Shown: positions 1 through 11,982 of the stretch, piece after piece | Position numbering within the stretch: position 1 is the stretch's first letter | Layout of the letters: the number at the start of each line of letters is the position of its first letter | From: Ryuthela nishihirai | Lineage: Eukaryota > Arthropoda > Arachnida > Araneae > Heptathelidae | DNA length: 64,000 bases | Direction of reading: 5' to 3' | Assembly (NCBI GenBank): GCA_038380435.1 | Contig: JAWZYU010000028.1 | Coordinates: 43,087,095-43,151,094 of the forward strand | Notes under the pieces: generated by a model | Seen by the model: only the letters and a program-made list of their open reading frames with translations | Told to the model about the DNA's origin: nothing | Database searches by the model: none | Translations under genes and position numbers: made by a program

Positions 1-239
1 ACTCCTCAAATCAAAACTATAACTAAAAAGAGGGAATCTTTTTAGCTAGAACTTGTTGAAGACTGCCTCGACATAAACTACATCATGGCAGAGTAGGTGC
101 TGTGACCTAGTTAATTGCTGATACATGCAGTCAAGTGGCTATACACTGGATTATTTACAGCATTTTTCTCACATATTGGATATTGTCACCATGCATCCAG
201 TTAGTATTTATACTTTTATAATTAAACCTTCATTTTTAT

Positions 240-445
240 TTCTGTAGATTTATTTTATTCCATAAGTTATCAATCTTTTGGTTGGTTGATCATAGAGTGT
301 TATCAATCTTTTGGAGTTATGCTACGTTGGATGGTCTGCTAACAAGTTGTGGATATTTTACTTAACATCATATTAACTTGTATGTTATTTTTTTTTTATT
401 TTTCATTGTTTTCCAGTAAAAAAAACTTGATCTTGTATTGCTTAC
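240..445. repeat. Unclassified dispersed repeat, copy A
   Basis: Shares GTAGATTTA, TATGCTA, ACAAGTTGTGGATATTTTA, TTAACTTGTATGTTA-like and CCAGTAAAAAAAACTTGATC with two copies at 26.5-27.0 kb. No head or coding motif is recognised. Confidence 0.6.
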
Positions 446-790
446 TGGATTACATAAGTAAAAGTAAAGGACATTATAGTTAAACATGACTTCATTCCAC
501 TTGATGATTAAATTGGCATATGAAAGATTGGCATATCTGTATATCTCCTAAATCAAATTTTAGTCAATCATATGTGAGTAGTCTCTTTTAAATCTTGTCT
601 TTTCTGTTTTTTAACCAAAATTATTGAACCCACAGAAGAAAAGATCCACTGATATAATCAGGGCATCAAAGAAGTCAATTTTCAAAATCACCAATCTTAT
701 TGTTGTTTGTCTGCCTGATATTCATTAAGTTGCCACATTATACACACTATTGAATTAGACATGATGATTTTGTCAGATGACCACTTTGGG

Positions 791-1147
791 TTGGATTGTT
801 TTACCTCTGAGCTGCACTTTTTTGCACACAATGGGCTAAATGGCCAGGTCACAAAGACCCCAATGGTTCAGAGATGGTTGAGGGGAGAGGACCACTAGAC
901 AGATGGTAGATCCCATCAAGGCCATTCAGCGTGTTCTTTAATGTGCATAGGGTCTCTCTCACACATGGAACCATGGCTTAATGTCCCATCCGATGGATGA
1001 CAGCCCTTCCAAGCCCATTGGTGTCCTCTATCGACTGAGGGCAGGGTCAAGAATGTTGCAGAAATAAATCTCAACACTGGCCCAGCTGAGACTTGGAACT
1101 GCAGATTACAAGCTTGGTGTGCTACTGACTGAGCCATCCCCGTCCCA
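791..1147 (-). mobile_element. SINE family 1 copy
   Basis: Minus-strand copy of a tRNA-derived SINE of about 370 bp. It is flanked by 12-bp target duplications GACCACTTTGGG (779-790 and 1148-1159). The family has a tRNA-like head (A box TGGCTCAGT, B box GGTTCGAGTCCC), a conserved body and a GAGGTAAAACAACCCAA end. Confidence 0.9.
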
Positions 1148-1317
1148 GACCACTTTGGGGCCCTACTTTCACATCAGTAGATCTTTCCATCTTGGATTAA
1201 TCCACAGGAATAAAGGATCTTGTTAATAAAGCAAATGCTGAAAATGCTAAAGGTTAAAAAAAACTCAGTAACTCAAAAAACTCAGTCGACTCAGTAAAAG
1301 TTGACATGGAACATAAC

Positions 1318-2073
1318 TACGTTGAAAAAAGTGTCCGGACACTTCCATGTTATGTGAATGGAAAGCCATTTTCGAAGCTCTTTTTCTCTTTTATCTTTCA
1401 CATTGAAAATAAACCTTTTACGCAAAAGCTGTTATTGGTGATAAATTGTAGATGTCACTCAAATCTCTAAATATATTTCCTGCAATATTTTCTTAATAAA
1501 GAATGAATGGAAGCTGAAACATTTATCTTCAACTTTTGACACTTGTGAAAAAATATTTCAATAGATAAAAATATAACTCTTGTAACAATTTGTTCACTAA
1601 CATAAATATCTGAAGTTTGTATGACGATTTTTTAAGATTTCATCAATTTTGAGGCAATGTGACAGTGTCAATTTTCAACAATCTTTGATCAATGTTTAAA
1701 GAGTCATTGAAGCAGGATCATCTAACAGCAGACGACACTGTCACATTGCCTCCAAATTGATGAAATCTTAAAAATCATCATACAAACTTCAGATATTTAA
1801 TTTGTTAGTGAACAAATTGTTACAAGAGTTGTGTTTTATCTATTGAAGTATTTTTCATGCGTGAAAAGTTGAAGATAAATGCTTCAGCTTTCATTCATTC
1901 TTTAAATATTAAATGAATATTGCGGGAAATATATTTTGAGAGATTTGAGTGACACTATAATTTATCACCAATAACAGTTTTTGCATAAAAGGTTTATTCT
2001 CAATGTTGGGAGCTTTGAAAGTGGCTTTCCATTCACATAACATGGAAATGTCTGGACACTTTTTTCAACATAG
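1318..2073. mobile_element. Large foldback (palindromic) element 1
   Basis: About 350-bp inverted arms (1318-1676 and 1727-2073) are separated by a 50-base loop. The left arm begins TACGTTGAAAAAAGTGTCC and the right arm ends with its complement. Arms are roughly 90 percent similar, and no coding frame is present. A decayed relative lies at 54000-54330. Confidence 0.88.
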
Positions 2074-2708
2074 TACATGTGTACACTATCAGATACCAAT
2101 ATAATTTATGAATGAAAGTTGAAGTCATGTCCAACATCTGTTGTGGCATCCTTCTTTGATTTTTTTCGTGATATGTATTTAATAACTTGTACTTTTTTGT
2201 CATGCTTCTCATCTATGGGTCTAAAAATGTAGTTGCTGTTTGGTTATTTTTACAGCCATTCCACCTGAATGTAATATGGAAGTGATGGCATGAATTATTA
2301 TATTATAGGCATTTTTCTCTAACATAGAATTCTGCTAATTTCGTGTTAAAAAAAAAGACTTATTTTATCTCTGGATTTAGCTGCCATTCTAGTGCACTTA
2401 TGTTTTTTGGAACTCTCCCTCTATATGAGTGAAAGGAAATAGTAAATATTAATTGTATTCCCAAGGTTAGAAGAAACCTTTAAATTTGTTCTTATGATTA
2501 AGCATTGATTAGGTACTTTCTATGCACTAACTGCTGAAATTAATATAGCCGTAGTTTTGGTTTCATTGAATAGGTATAGATAAATTTTTTTGAGAATTAA
2601 ATTATTTTTAAATTGTAAAAATTTACAAATAAACTAAATTACAGTTGGTTCCCACTTAATGTTAATTTGTTCTAAAAAAGGTGACATTAAATAGAACAAT
2701 AACATTAA

Positions 2709-2825
2709 CCCTTTCAGTACCATATTGGCCCAAAAGGCTGAGATTTTAAATGGACTCTTCCAATGAATGCTGTTCCTTCCTCTTCACTACCTCCTACCTG
2801 TAGTTTGGGCTGGTATGGTAAAGGG
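2709..2825. mobile_element. TTAA-flanked MITE, piggyBac type
   Basis: The 117-bp element has inverted ends CCCTTTCAGTACCATA and (complement) CCCTTTACCATACCAG and is flanked by TTAA at 2705-2708 and 2826-2829. TTAA duplication is typical of piggyBac. A related copy lies at 54489-54607. Confidence 0.85.
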
Positions 2826-2829
2826 TTAA

Positions 2830-4458
2830 ATGAAGCATAATTTCCCATAAGGAACAGTGTTATATTTGGTTCTGAAACCACAAAATAGCTGTTTGAAATA
2901 TAGAAATGCTCCTCAGCATTGTAATTCATATCTGAGCATAAACCCATGAAATAAAATATATGTATTTTTGCAGTAATTGTAAAAGTTTCTAAGAAAGTTG
3001 TTTTTTATACTAGGAGCATTCATCAACTCATCCCTCACCATTTACATAGCTATTGAGCTTTTGTGGTTCAGATGAATTTCAGGTTTGGGTGAGTTCATTA
3101 TCACACAATTGCTGGATGATTTGGGACTGCTGATCCCGAATTTTACATATGGGTTCATTCCTATGCAACACGTAATAGTGCATTAAAAACTGAGTCCAGA
3201 TCTAAAATGGAACTTGTATTTGATTCAAAAACTATTTTTATTTTTCCATGCAACATATTGACTATTGATATTGCCTACAAGGAACTTTGATTAATGTATA
3301 AGTGTTATATTTTTGACTGTGATGAAAGGGTAAAACTATTTAAATCCATTGTTATTATTTGCATCATACATGGAATAGTTTCAGCACTTTAGACTCTTGG
3401 TGTTCCCTCTAACATGTAGAGAACAGGGATTTCCTCTAGAGCAAAATAAATCACTCCAGAACATTTTCCCCAACCAAAATGGTGAACCAATGCTAATTAA
3501 CTGAATGTATATGTGACAGATATATGTATAAAGGTATTTACTCTATACAACACTAAGCCAAGTGATTTTAAGTTGAATTTGAGACATCTTAAAATAAATA
3601 ATGGTAGTATTTAGTGAATGACATTAAGTCAAAACAATGATAAATGATGCGATGTTAACCAAGGATTTATTGTATTCTGCTATTGAACCTAAAACTACTA
3701 TCAAAAATATCAACAGTAATTCAGATTAATTGCTGTTTTGTGTTACTTAAAAATTATAAATAAAATTTCTTACTGTACAAATGATCTGCTTGTTTCCTTT
3801 AACCTTACTGAAGTGAAATCACATTCAGTTTGTATTCTTTCTCCAGTAGGAGTGACAGTCACTGTTTCAGTTTATGCAGTTAACAATAAATTCACTCTAC
3901 GAACATTTATACATAATCTCCATATCATAAGTCTTGTTACATGTTTGATTAGAAAATAAGTCTTCTGCTTGAATTGGTTTACTTTGCCTAGTTTTCTTTT
4001 TTCATGTAAGATAGGCTAATTTATAACTTTTTGCCCCCCCCCCCCCTTCCCAAACTACATCTGGTCCTGCAACTACCCAACATATAAGCTGAATTTATTT
4101 AGATTTTGACATGATGCTGTCAGTAAAGTTCATTTAAAAAATTATTTGTTACATAACAATGCTTTCAGGAGCACTTTTATTAGTGTTGGCAGTCTCTTCT
4201 CTACAGAATATGTAACGTAATATGTATGAGATGGGAAAAAAATGAGACTGCATATATAGCTTACATACAGATACTCCCTCACCAATCAAACAGCTTCAAT
4301 ACATGTTTAAATAAATAGTTAGTCTTTTTTTATTTTACAATCATTTACATGTTCAAATTTGGTGATTAGCATGTGTTACTCCCAATCAGTTTTACCTACC
4401 AAGTAAGGCATGTTATCACCCTTGCCAGAAAATTCGATCAAACACAATGTGTTCATCA
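2830..4458. other. Gene-free interval upstream of the first MIER exon in the window
   Basis: AT-rich, with scattered short open frames only. It holds a run of 14 C at 4036-4049. I recognise no exon or element. Confidence 0.5.
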
Positions 4459-4966
4459 TGCTCTTCAGCATTATCAATGAAGCAGTTTTTGTCCCAAACC
4501 AAATCATGATGATAAAACACATGATTTTATGAAAGGGATCCATTTTGAAAATGTAGATCACATAAAGAGGTGTACAACAGAGCATCTAAAAAGCATTTCC
4601 AAAAGAAGACATCCAAAACTGTTTCAAAGCATGGAAGGCAAAAATTATCAATTACAATGCTCCTTCAGCATTATCAATGAAGCAGTTTTTGTCCCAAAAC
4701 CAAATCATGATGATAAAACACATGATTTTATGAAAGGGATCCATTTTGAAAATGTAGATCACATAAAGAGGTGTACAACAGAGCATCTAAAAAGCATTTC
4801 CAAAAGAAGACATCCAAAACTGTTTCAAAGCATGGAAGGCAAAAATTGAGAAGTGTGTTAGGACCAATTGAGGAGTACTTTGACGGGAATGAACTTTGAT
4901 TTCAGTAATTTTTTAGTAATAACAATTTTATTGACATAGTCATTTATTTTTGCCACACCTCATATA
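4459..4966 (+). pseudogene. Mariner transposase C-terminus with a 200-bp tandem duplication
   Basis: FENVDHIKRCTTEHLKSISK, then an EKCVRTN-like stretch near 4850, match the mariner C-terminal region. It ends with CCACACCTCAT, like a mariner 3' terminus. A 200-base unit (about 4459-4658 and 4659-4859) is duplicated in tandem and almost identical, which produces a 106-codon open frame at 4529-4849. The 5' half of the element is absent. Confidence 0.75.
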
Positions 4967-6291
4967 TATGTTAAATAATTTAAACATAATACTCTTACAG
5001 AATACTTACCACGACCAATACTTACTGGTGATATGATTCAAGTCAAGGAGTTGTAAGAAACATGGTGAAATTAGTCTCCAATGGTATGCTTCCTACACCA
5101 GTCACAATAGGAGGTTGAGATAGCAGAGGCAGAAGAAACTGCCTTTCAGCTATCTCTCAAAACTATTAACTATACTAATCTTGTTAAAGTAATAAAAGAC
5201 ATTAGACCTTGCAGAAGAGGCCAATGTTTTGAAAGGAATCAATGACCAGTCTCGTGCGAGTTTGCTGCAGTTTCGTATTCTGGTGGTTACCAAGAAGGGA
5301 GGTGATGGAATAGTCGGTGGTTCCGATAGCATGAAGCTCTCAGAACAAAGCTTCTCTTTCGGCATTGTAGTGGGAGCAGCTGAGCAGTACATGAGATAAT
5401 ATCTCAGATGTGCTTCATGTGGTACAGTAGGACTGTACACTCTACCAAAAATGTGAAGCATAGAGTTGCTATAGATGACACCAACTTGGAGATGATGCAG
5501 GAGGGGACTTGTGAGAAGTCATGCTAATCCGTGTTTTTATTAAACACTCTTCGTCAAATTCTACATTCGAATTGTGCTTCTTAGGCATTCAACTATGGCC
5601 ATAGCCATCAATACCATCTACCAGATGTCTAGAGTATGGTGACAAAGAACTTGCAGATAATAATGTATGTGGCCACTATGGGGGGGGGGGGGGAATACTA
5701 GTAACCAGAATGAAGGTGAAAATTTTTAAACATGTATTTTATGCAATTTTCAAGAATTTTTTAAAGACCACTGAAATGAAAGGAAAATTTTATATTGGAA
5801 TGGTAATCTCGTCTTCCCCCCTATTTTTTCTTATAGATCCAGGCTGTGGTAGTTGGGATTTTACACTTCATGTAGTCTCTGTACCATTTTAATTTATCAT
5901 AAGCCTTTATATTTTAAACTTTAGCTTTGTATCAGCCATTGGACATTACTCCTTCCTTTAAACTCACTTTTTAAATATAGACCACTATAAATGAAAAAAA
6001 AATTCTCTTTTCTTCTTCCAACCCTTCTCTCTCCCCCTCCCCTTTTAGCCTATCTCTCTTCTCTGATGTGGATGTGCCTCCCACTTCATGCATTTTATTC
6101 TATTGATGATGCTACCACATCAGTGGAATCTCAATGGGATAAAACTCCTCCTTTTTTAAATGCTTATATTTTAAACACAAAATAGCAAAATAATTTCCCT
6201 CTTTGTCATTTTTTTAGTTACAACTAGCATCAGCTTAGTTTCATATGACAATTACTCTAAATATTAATTTTATTGTTATGCCCTACTGCAG
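4967..6291. other. Interval with a small hairpin and an unrecognised ORF
   Basis: GAGATAGCAGAGGCAGAAGA (5117) and CTGCCTTTCAGCTATCTCTC form a short hairpin. The 103-codon minus frame at 5461-5150 and the open + frame across it match nothing I know. A run of 14 G lies at 5680-5693. The last 90 bases are the intron end before exon 6292. Confidence 0.4.
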
Positions 6292-6392
6292 AACTTCTGA
6301 TGAAAGTTTTTGATAAAGAACAAAGTGTAGAAGAGGAAGAAGCCACAGAAAATATAAATATTGTCACAAATGAGCTGGATGACTTTACAAGG
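6292..6392 (+). CDS. MIER1: MIER-family co-repressor, exon with N-terminal acidic motif
   Basis: Seen: the segment follows a polypyrimidine-poor but usable acceptor (ctgcag) and ends at a good donor (AGG|gtgagt). Only one frame is open; it reads LLMKVFDKEQSVEEEEATEN and then a short acidic stretch. Known: MIER proteins carry an N-terminal motif of the form MLVxDFDDExTxEEEE, and this exon matches it in order and spacing. MIER proteins are nuclear co-repressors that recruit HDAC1/2 through an ELM2 domain. The exon starts with two bases of a split codon and ends in phase 0, so an upstream coding exon must exist, probably before the window. MIER1, 2 and 3 cannot be told apart here; the symbol means the family. 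Confidence 0.78.
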
Positions 6393-6431
6393 GTGAGTTT
6401 TATTCTTAAAATAAGATTCCCTTCTTGCTCG

Positions 6432-7263
6432 GAAATTAATTACAAATAATTAAAATTTGCTGTCATTGAGCAATAAAATTTTAAAGTTTATCCTTCAAAC
6501 TATTTGCAAGTTAAAAGTTTTTAGGAGAAAACTCGGAAGCTTTTTGGAGCAAGGACAGCACTCTGTCTTCAGTGAAGTGACACTCTGTGGTGACGTTAGG
6601 GCTGTTTAGAGCTTCTTTCCATATGTCGTGAACAGCAATTTCAGTGTCTCAGTTGCACGTGGGGGCAGGCGAGGTCATTATTTCAATAGTCTTGCGAGCT
6701 ATGGTTTCATAGAAAGTGGATGTATATGCAAGCAGTGTGGCGTGCTCTTAGTCTATTGTTACTGCATGTTGTATTACTGGATCAGCAGTGGCCATTGTTA
6801 GCTTGTTTTGGCTGACATCAGTTTGATGCTCTGCGAACCTCTTATGAAGAACATAGTAGAGAGAGGTTCGCAGAGCATCAAATAGATGTAAGCCAAAATA
6901 AGTTGAAGACTGCCATTGCCGAGCTAGCAGTACAACACGCGGCAACAATAGACTAGAAGCACATCACACTGCTTACACATACATCCACTTTCTACAGAAC
7001 CATAGCTCACAAGGCTATTGAAATAATGACCTTGCACATCCCCACCTACAACTGAGACACTGGAATCGCCCTTCACAACATGTGGAAAGAAGTTCTACGG
7101 CCCTAACGTCATCACATAGTGTCACTTCACTGAAGACGGAGCACTGTCCTTGCTCTGAAAAGTTTTCTCCAAAAAACTTTTAACATGCAAATAGTTTGAA
7201 GGATAAACTTTAAAATTTTATTGCTCAACAACAGAGAATTTTAAGTTATTTTTAATTAATTTC
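6432..7263. mobile_element. Large foldback element 2 in MIER intron
   Basis: 832-bp inverted repeat. The left arm starts GAAATTAATTACAAATAATT and the arms meet at CTCTGCGAACCTCTTATGAA near 6831-6877. Nearby direct copies of TAAGATTCCCT (6412-6422 and 7264-7274) look like an 11-bp target duplication, with 9 extra bases at the left. It starts only 40 bases after the donor of exon 6292-6392. It is noncoding; open frames inside are palindrome artefacts. Confidence 0.88.
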
Positions 7264-8930
7264 TAAGATTCCCTATTTACATAAAATAAACAATCTTTTG
7301 GGAATGTATATTAAATAACTTGACTTATGTATATAATTTGAGTATTAAATGTAGATGACAATGAGACATGCTACTTGCATTTATAGTAAAAAGGAAAATG
7401 GCCTATTTCAGTTGATGGCTGCAACATTTTTTGTGTCCACAAAATTGCAGTTTCAGCAACATTTAAAATAAAACAATTTCAGCTAAAAGAAATTAGGTAA
7501 CATCTTGTAAATATTTCAAGTAGAATAGAGCAAAAGGTATATTAATGAATTTTGAAATAACCAAAGCTGTGGGGATTGATTCTATTTTCAATTCCTTTTC
7601 TGAATATGTCTCAGGCAAGACTGCAATATTCTACTGCAGAGAAAAAGTTATAACGATCCTTTTTAATATTGTCTGCCCAGTTTGTTTTTGATGATGTAAT
7701 TATCATTTAAATGTAACATATAAAGTTATTCATATATTTTTTCCACTATGTTTAATTTATTTTTTTACAATGTCACTTTATTTTGTAGTTTATCATTTTT
7801 AAGCAAAAAAAAGAAAGAAAAAAAAATCCCTTAAAATTACACTTGAATTACTCTTAAGTGATTTTTTTTTATTTTAAAGTTAATGTAGAAGCACAAGTTT
7901 TTTGGTGTTACAATATTTCAATACTATACTGTTTAAGTGGATGCTCTTATATACTTTAAAATTGATAATGAGGTAAAGAGGATTTGAATAGAAGATTGTG
8001 TTAAAACAGGGTCAGATCTAGAGGATTGGAACATCTCACGTTCATTCATATTTAAGGGATTTTTTGTAATAGTTGTAGACATTTTTCAAGTGATATGTGA
8101 AAATATGCAAGGATTAGAGCTGATATTCTAGTATGTTCTTCTACATGTAAATAGAGTAGGCCCTTGCCAGTTGCAGTTTTGCCATATGCAGAAAAGTTTT
8201 CGAGACCCTGATTCACTGATTATAGGTCAGAATTTTGACCATTTACTGATTGTCCAAGATATTGTGGCAGAAAATAGACCTTGAAATTTTTTAAACCTTC
8301 ACTGAAGTTTTCATCAAACTTAGTAGTTAACCAAACTACTTAATACATAAGAACTTTCATTATTCCGTTTGTGTGTTAAAAAGAGGCATGATTTACATAA
8401 AACTTGTTTTTACTATACATAATACGAATATGAAACTGTATTTTTCTGGTTTAATTGAGAAATAAGGCAATCACAGATGGAAAAGTTCTGCATTTATTAT
8501 TGCATACCTGCATATACTTTTATTACTGTACAGTAATATTTTTGAAACAGTCATTTATCACACTAGATAACAATAAACATAAAGCTAATGTGAAACAACT
8601 GTGTTCATATCTGAATGCAAAACTACACAGTTACGCTGATTGAAGGTTAGACTAAAATATTTTATTTAAAATTATGATTCAAAACTTATCTCTGTACATT
8701 TATAATTCTTGTATATCTTTGATGGGTTTTTGCTGCTAGAAACATTACTGTTGTTAAATAAATTCTTTATGTTCATGCCACCAGGGAAATTAGTCATAAC
8801 CTATGAAGGTAGCAACTATGGAATGCTTTTGTTCTTTGCAATGAAGGCTGGTTCTCACCAAACCTTGCAGAAATGGAACAACTTGTGAGATTTATGCACT
8901 AAATAATGAAAGTCCCTCACTTCTGTGGAG
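7264..8930. other. MIER intron sequence, nothing recognised
   Basis: Low-complexity AT-rich DNA between foldback element 2 and SINE family 2 tail fragments. No conserved frame or repeat ends seen. Confidence 0.5.
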
Positions 8931-8934
8931 ATCT

Positions 8935-9105
8935 TGCCTTCCTCATAGATCTTCTCAGTGGTGTATTTGACAGGCTGTTCTTTTTACAGAATAAAAAATA
9001 AAAATAAATACTTCCTCAAGCAGCTGCTTGCCACAGAGGTCTGACAGAAGCCTGTCATAAACTCAGATCTCTGTCACAAGCAGTTGCTTGAGGGGTAATT
9101 TTTTT
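8935..9105. mobile_element. SINE family 2 tail fragments in opposite orientations
   Basis: CCTCAAGCAGCTGCTTGCCA (from 9013) is the family 2 end on the minus strand. About 55 bases later CAAGCAGTTGCTTGAGG (9079-9095) is the same end on the + strand. Body-like sequence (CCTCATAGATCTTCTCAG) precedes them at 8941. Confidence 0.65.
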
Positions 9106-9463
9106 GTATACAAAATCATCTGTAGACTTTGAACAATCTTGAATATAAAGAAAAATTATCTTGAACCAGATTGGATATGAACCCACAAACTCCTGTATAT
9201 ACAAGGTTGTAATACTATTTTTATTGGTTTCAGTAATTATGTATGCAGTATAATTATTTTGGAAATAAATGTGAAACTTTTTTATATTAACATGTATGTG
9301 TTAATCAGTTTTTCTCAATTGTTTTTAAAAAAAGTAGTGGACAAGTGAGTTCAAAAAAATAAATAGTTCAATTGAAGCTCTCACTATATTTTTAAAAATA
9401 TGTTAATAATAATAGTTTAATTGCATGATGTTTGAACTTAAATTTTTATAATCTGAAAATTAG

Positions 9464-9539
9464 GAGGAAGCCGTTGCTGTCTTAAACATACCAAGTGATT
9501 CGTTTGATTCCGAAGAAATTGACAGTTCTTCCGCTGAAT
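9464..9539 (+). CDS. MIER1: MIER-family co-repressor, acidic/serine exon
   Basis: Seen: a phase-0 exon of 25 codons plus one base, reading EEAVAVLNIPSDSFDSEEID and then SSSAE. The acceptor is AAATTAG with a weak pyrimidine tract, and the donor is AAT|GTATTA. It continues the preceding exon in frame and is rich in Ser, Asp and Glu, as is the linker between the N-terminal motif and ELM2 in MIER proteins. The sequence itself is not strongly conserved, so the call rests on phase, position and composition. It is separated from its neighbours by introns of about 3 kb and 11 kb that are full of repeats. Confidence 0.65.
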
Positions 9540-9689
9540 GTATTAAGTATTTTAGATTTATTCTTTTAAATGTAATTAATTTAGTATGCATTCTTTTTTT
9601 AGTTAACTTTTCTACTAAAAAAAAATAAGCTATATCTATAATTTACACTGTTTGCAATAACTTCAAAACAGCTTGAATTCAACATGATA

Positions 9690-10580
9690 AAGATTGTCAA
9701 TGCTTGGAATGTGCCTGGTGTAATGTGCAGCCATTCCTGGTACAATGCAGTATGTAGATCCTTCAGAGTCAAGGACAGTGGAGTGCTTTCTTGTAATATT
9801 TCAATATCACAAATTTTGTGTGGGGTTCATATCAGGTGATTGGGTGGGCAGAGAAAATGACTGAATTTTCCATTGTGTTTCTGAAATAACTCAAGCAAAT
9901 TTTGCATTATCATCCTGAAATTGTTTGCTTCCATCAGGGAAGAAATGAAACATGTAGTATATTCATAAGTGGATATGTTTAATTATGCTGTGGCATTTTA
10001 AAACAATCCATCAGGTATATTAGATTCAATTCATGCTATGTTAACATTTTCCACATGTCAGTTGGGACATTAAGCCATGGCCCTGTGTGTGGGAGAGCCA
10101 TACCCTGTGCACATTAAAGAACATGCTGGATGGCCTTGATGGAAGGCTACCAATTGTCTCCTAACAGCTGTCTAGTGGTCCTCTCCCCCCAACTGTGTCT
10201 GAACTATTGGGGTCCTTGTGACCTGGCCATTTAGCCCATTGTGTGGAAAAAAAGTGCCACTCAGAGGTAAAACAACCCAAGCTCTTCACCAGCTTGTGCA
10301 CTGGATGTGACACATAAGGGATGGCACCTTATGTGGTTAGTGAAACACTAGTTTTGCCATCTATGCAAAAGAGCACATCTTATTCATCTGACAACACAAC
10401 CTATTTCAGTCCTCAAAAGTCCACTCATTATTCTGCTGACACCACTGAAACTTTGTTTTGTGCCTGACACTAAAGAGTGTAGTGACTACCAAACTACATA
10501 TATCTAAGTTCTCTATGCATTGTTTGACTTGAATGGGATGATTTTGGTCCATGTTGAAAAAGAGTGGTCATTTGGTACAT
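9690..10580 (-). pseudogene. Tc1-like transposase relic, split by a SINE
   Basis: Minus strand. EWTFED lies near 10430-10390, right of the SINE. PTQSPDMNPTQNL, the Tc1 Ser-Pro-Asp-x-Asn-Pro-Ile-Glu box, lies near 9862-9822 and is followed by stops. The SINE at 10056-10280 interrupts it. It is thoroughly decayed. Confidence 0.75.
10056..10280 (+). mobile_element. SINE family 1 copy, 5' truncated, inside a Tc1 relic
   Basis: Only the 3' 225 bases are present, from GGGACATTAAGCC to ACAACCCAA. It splits a minus-strand Tc1 transposase relic (9690-10580). Confidence 0.88.
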
Positions 10581-11753
10581 AGTTGAATATTGAGTTAATG
10601 TCAAATGCTTCTGTAATAAATCAAATCTGTCAAAAGCAATCTGTCAAATGCTTCTGTAATGTTCTGTTTCCCTCTCCTTTAATATTGAATGTCTGCCACA
10701 ATTACTCTGTTCTTAAAGACTCTGCATACCATCTTGTATGCACTTTACAGATGTAACTTGCATGATTCTGTGTTTTCCATTGTTTGTCTATGATTACACC
10801 AGCTTGTTGAGCACATGAATAGCAACTTTTTGTAATTGATTATATTTTTATTTATTATATATATATGATTCTGAGATGTGAACTTCTCTTTGCAATCCTT
10901 GCTTTGCATCAGAGTTGTAGTAAATAGTAAGCAGATTCTAATTTATTATTGAATTTTCTCTATATCACTGTGATTAGTGTAAAAGTTGAGACAATTGGAT
11001 GGAATTATCATCTAGATATTTACCTTGGTTTCTTCCTTGCAATGATTTCTGATGGGTAGATGAGTTTATTGTCCTGTGGTGGGAAGTATAATCCAGATAT
11101 GCATTCACTTATATTCTTTATTTTTTGCTCTTTGAGAGAATGCTGGTGCCGGTTTGACGTCAATTTGGTGCTCACATCAACCGATGTATTTTTAAATTCA
11201 CAGCTTATGTCTCAACTTTTCCGGGAGTGTGAATATTATATGCTACTGCATACTCGCTACACATTTTGCATTGTTGCTCCAATGTCGTCAGGCGAAGTAG
11301 TTATTTTGCAACAGGCACAGATGGTAACTGCTGTGGTCGGTGTTTGTTTACATTAGGTTTGGAGCACGTTGTGTGGAGGGAGGGTGGTAGTACATGTGGT
11401 GCTCTCTATTGAAGGGTTTGAGGGGATTAAAATTTTGAAATTTGGGATATAGAATTTTAGGGTTTTTGTTGGGGCTTTATTTACACATAGTTGTGGGAAC
11501 TTTTGTGTGGTGCTGTTATGTTTTTGTGTGCATGTAGGAAGTGTGTGGAAACAGGTGTGTCTGTTGGGGGGGGTGCTTAATTTGATGTTTGGGAAATTAT
11601 TGAAGAGTAGTTTCCATGCTGAAGGTGGGGTTATGTCATTATTACATATTTTATTTCGGTTTAAGATTTTTGGCAAATTTAGTTGAAATTTCCTGGGGGG
11701 AGGGGGATAGTATTCTTGCGTCATTGAATTTTGGTGTTAGGTTGTGGGGGATG

Positions 11754-11978
11754 TCAGCTTGGGTTAGGGCTGTCTTTTGGTTGGGTTGAGAATTGTCTAA
11801 AGGTTTTTCCTACATATTTATTTTTCTGCTGGAGTTCTTCATATGGGTCTTCAATATGGATGACATAAATGCCACCTGAAGGCATTTGTTGGTCTTGGTC
11901 ATTTTTAATTAATTTTGAGATGGTGCTTTGGACTTTTATGGGCATAGTGTAATTAAATTTTTTCGTAATTTTTGTCAA
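11754..11978 (-). pseudogene. GIY-YIG endonuclease fragment
   Basis: 74-aa open piece with SGGIYVIHIEDP and NKYVGKTFRQF, the GIY and YIG halves of the nuclease fold used by Penelope-like elements to nick target DNA. The Cys pair common between the two halves is not present. The rest of the domain is lost in frameshifts towards 11353. Confidence 0.65.
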
Positions 11979-11982
11979 AGAG

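Noticed and set aside
5150..5461. Minus-strand 103-codon ORF in a GC-richer patch
   Set aside because: No motif recognised on either strand. It may be part of an unknown repeat but cannot be supported as a gene.
6748..6948. Minus-strand ORF at the centre of foldback element 2
   Set aside because: The sequence is palindromic, so the open frame is read through both arms and is not coding.
9013..9105. CRISPR-like or regulatory repeat suggested by paired CAAGCAG motifs
   Set aside because: The pair is explained by SINE family 2 tails in opposite orientation. There is no array, and this is an animal genome.
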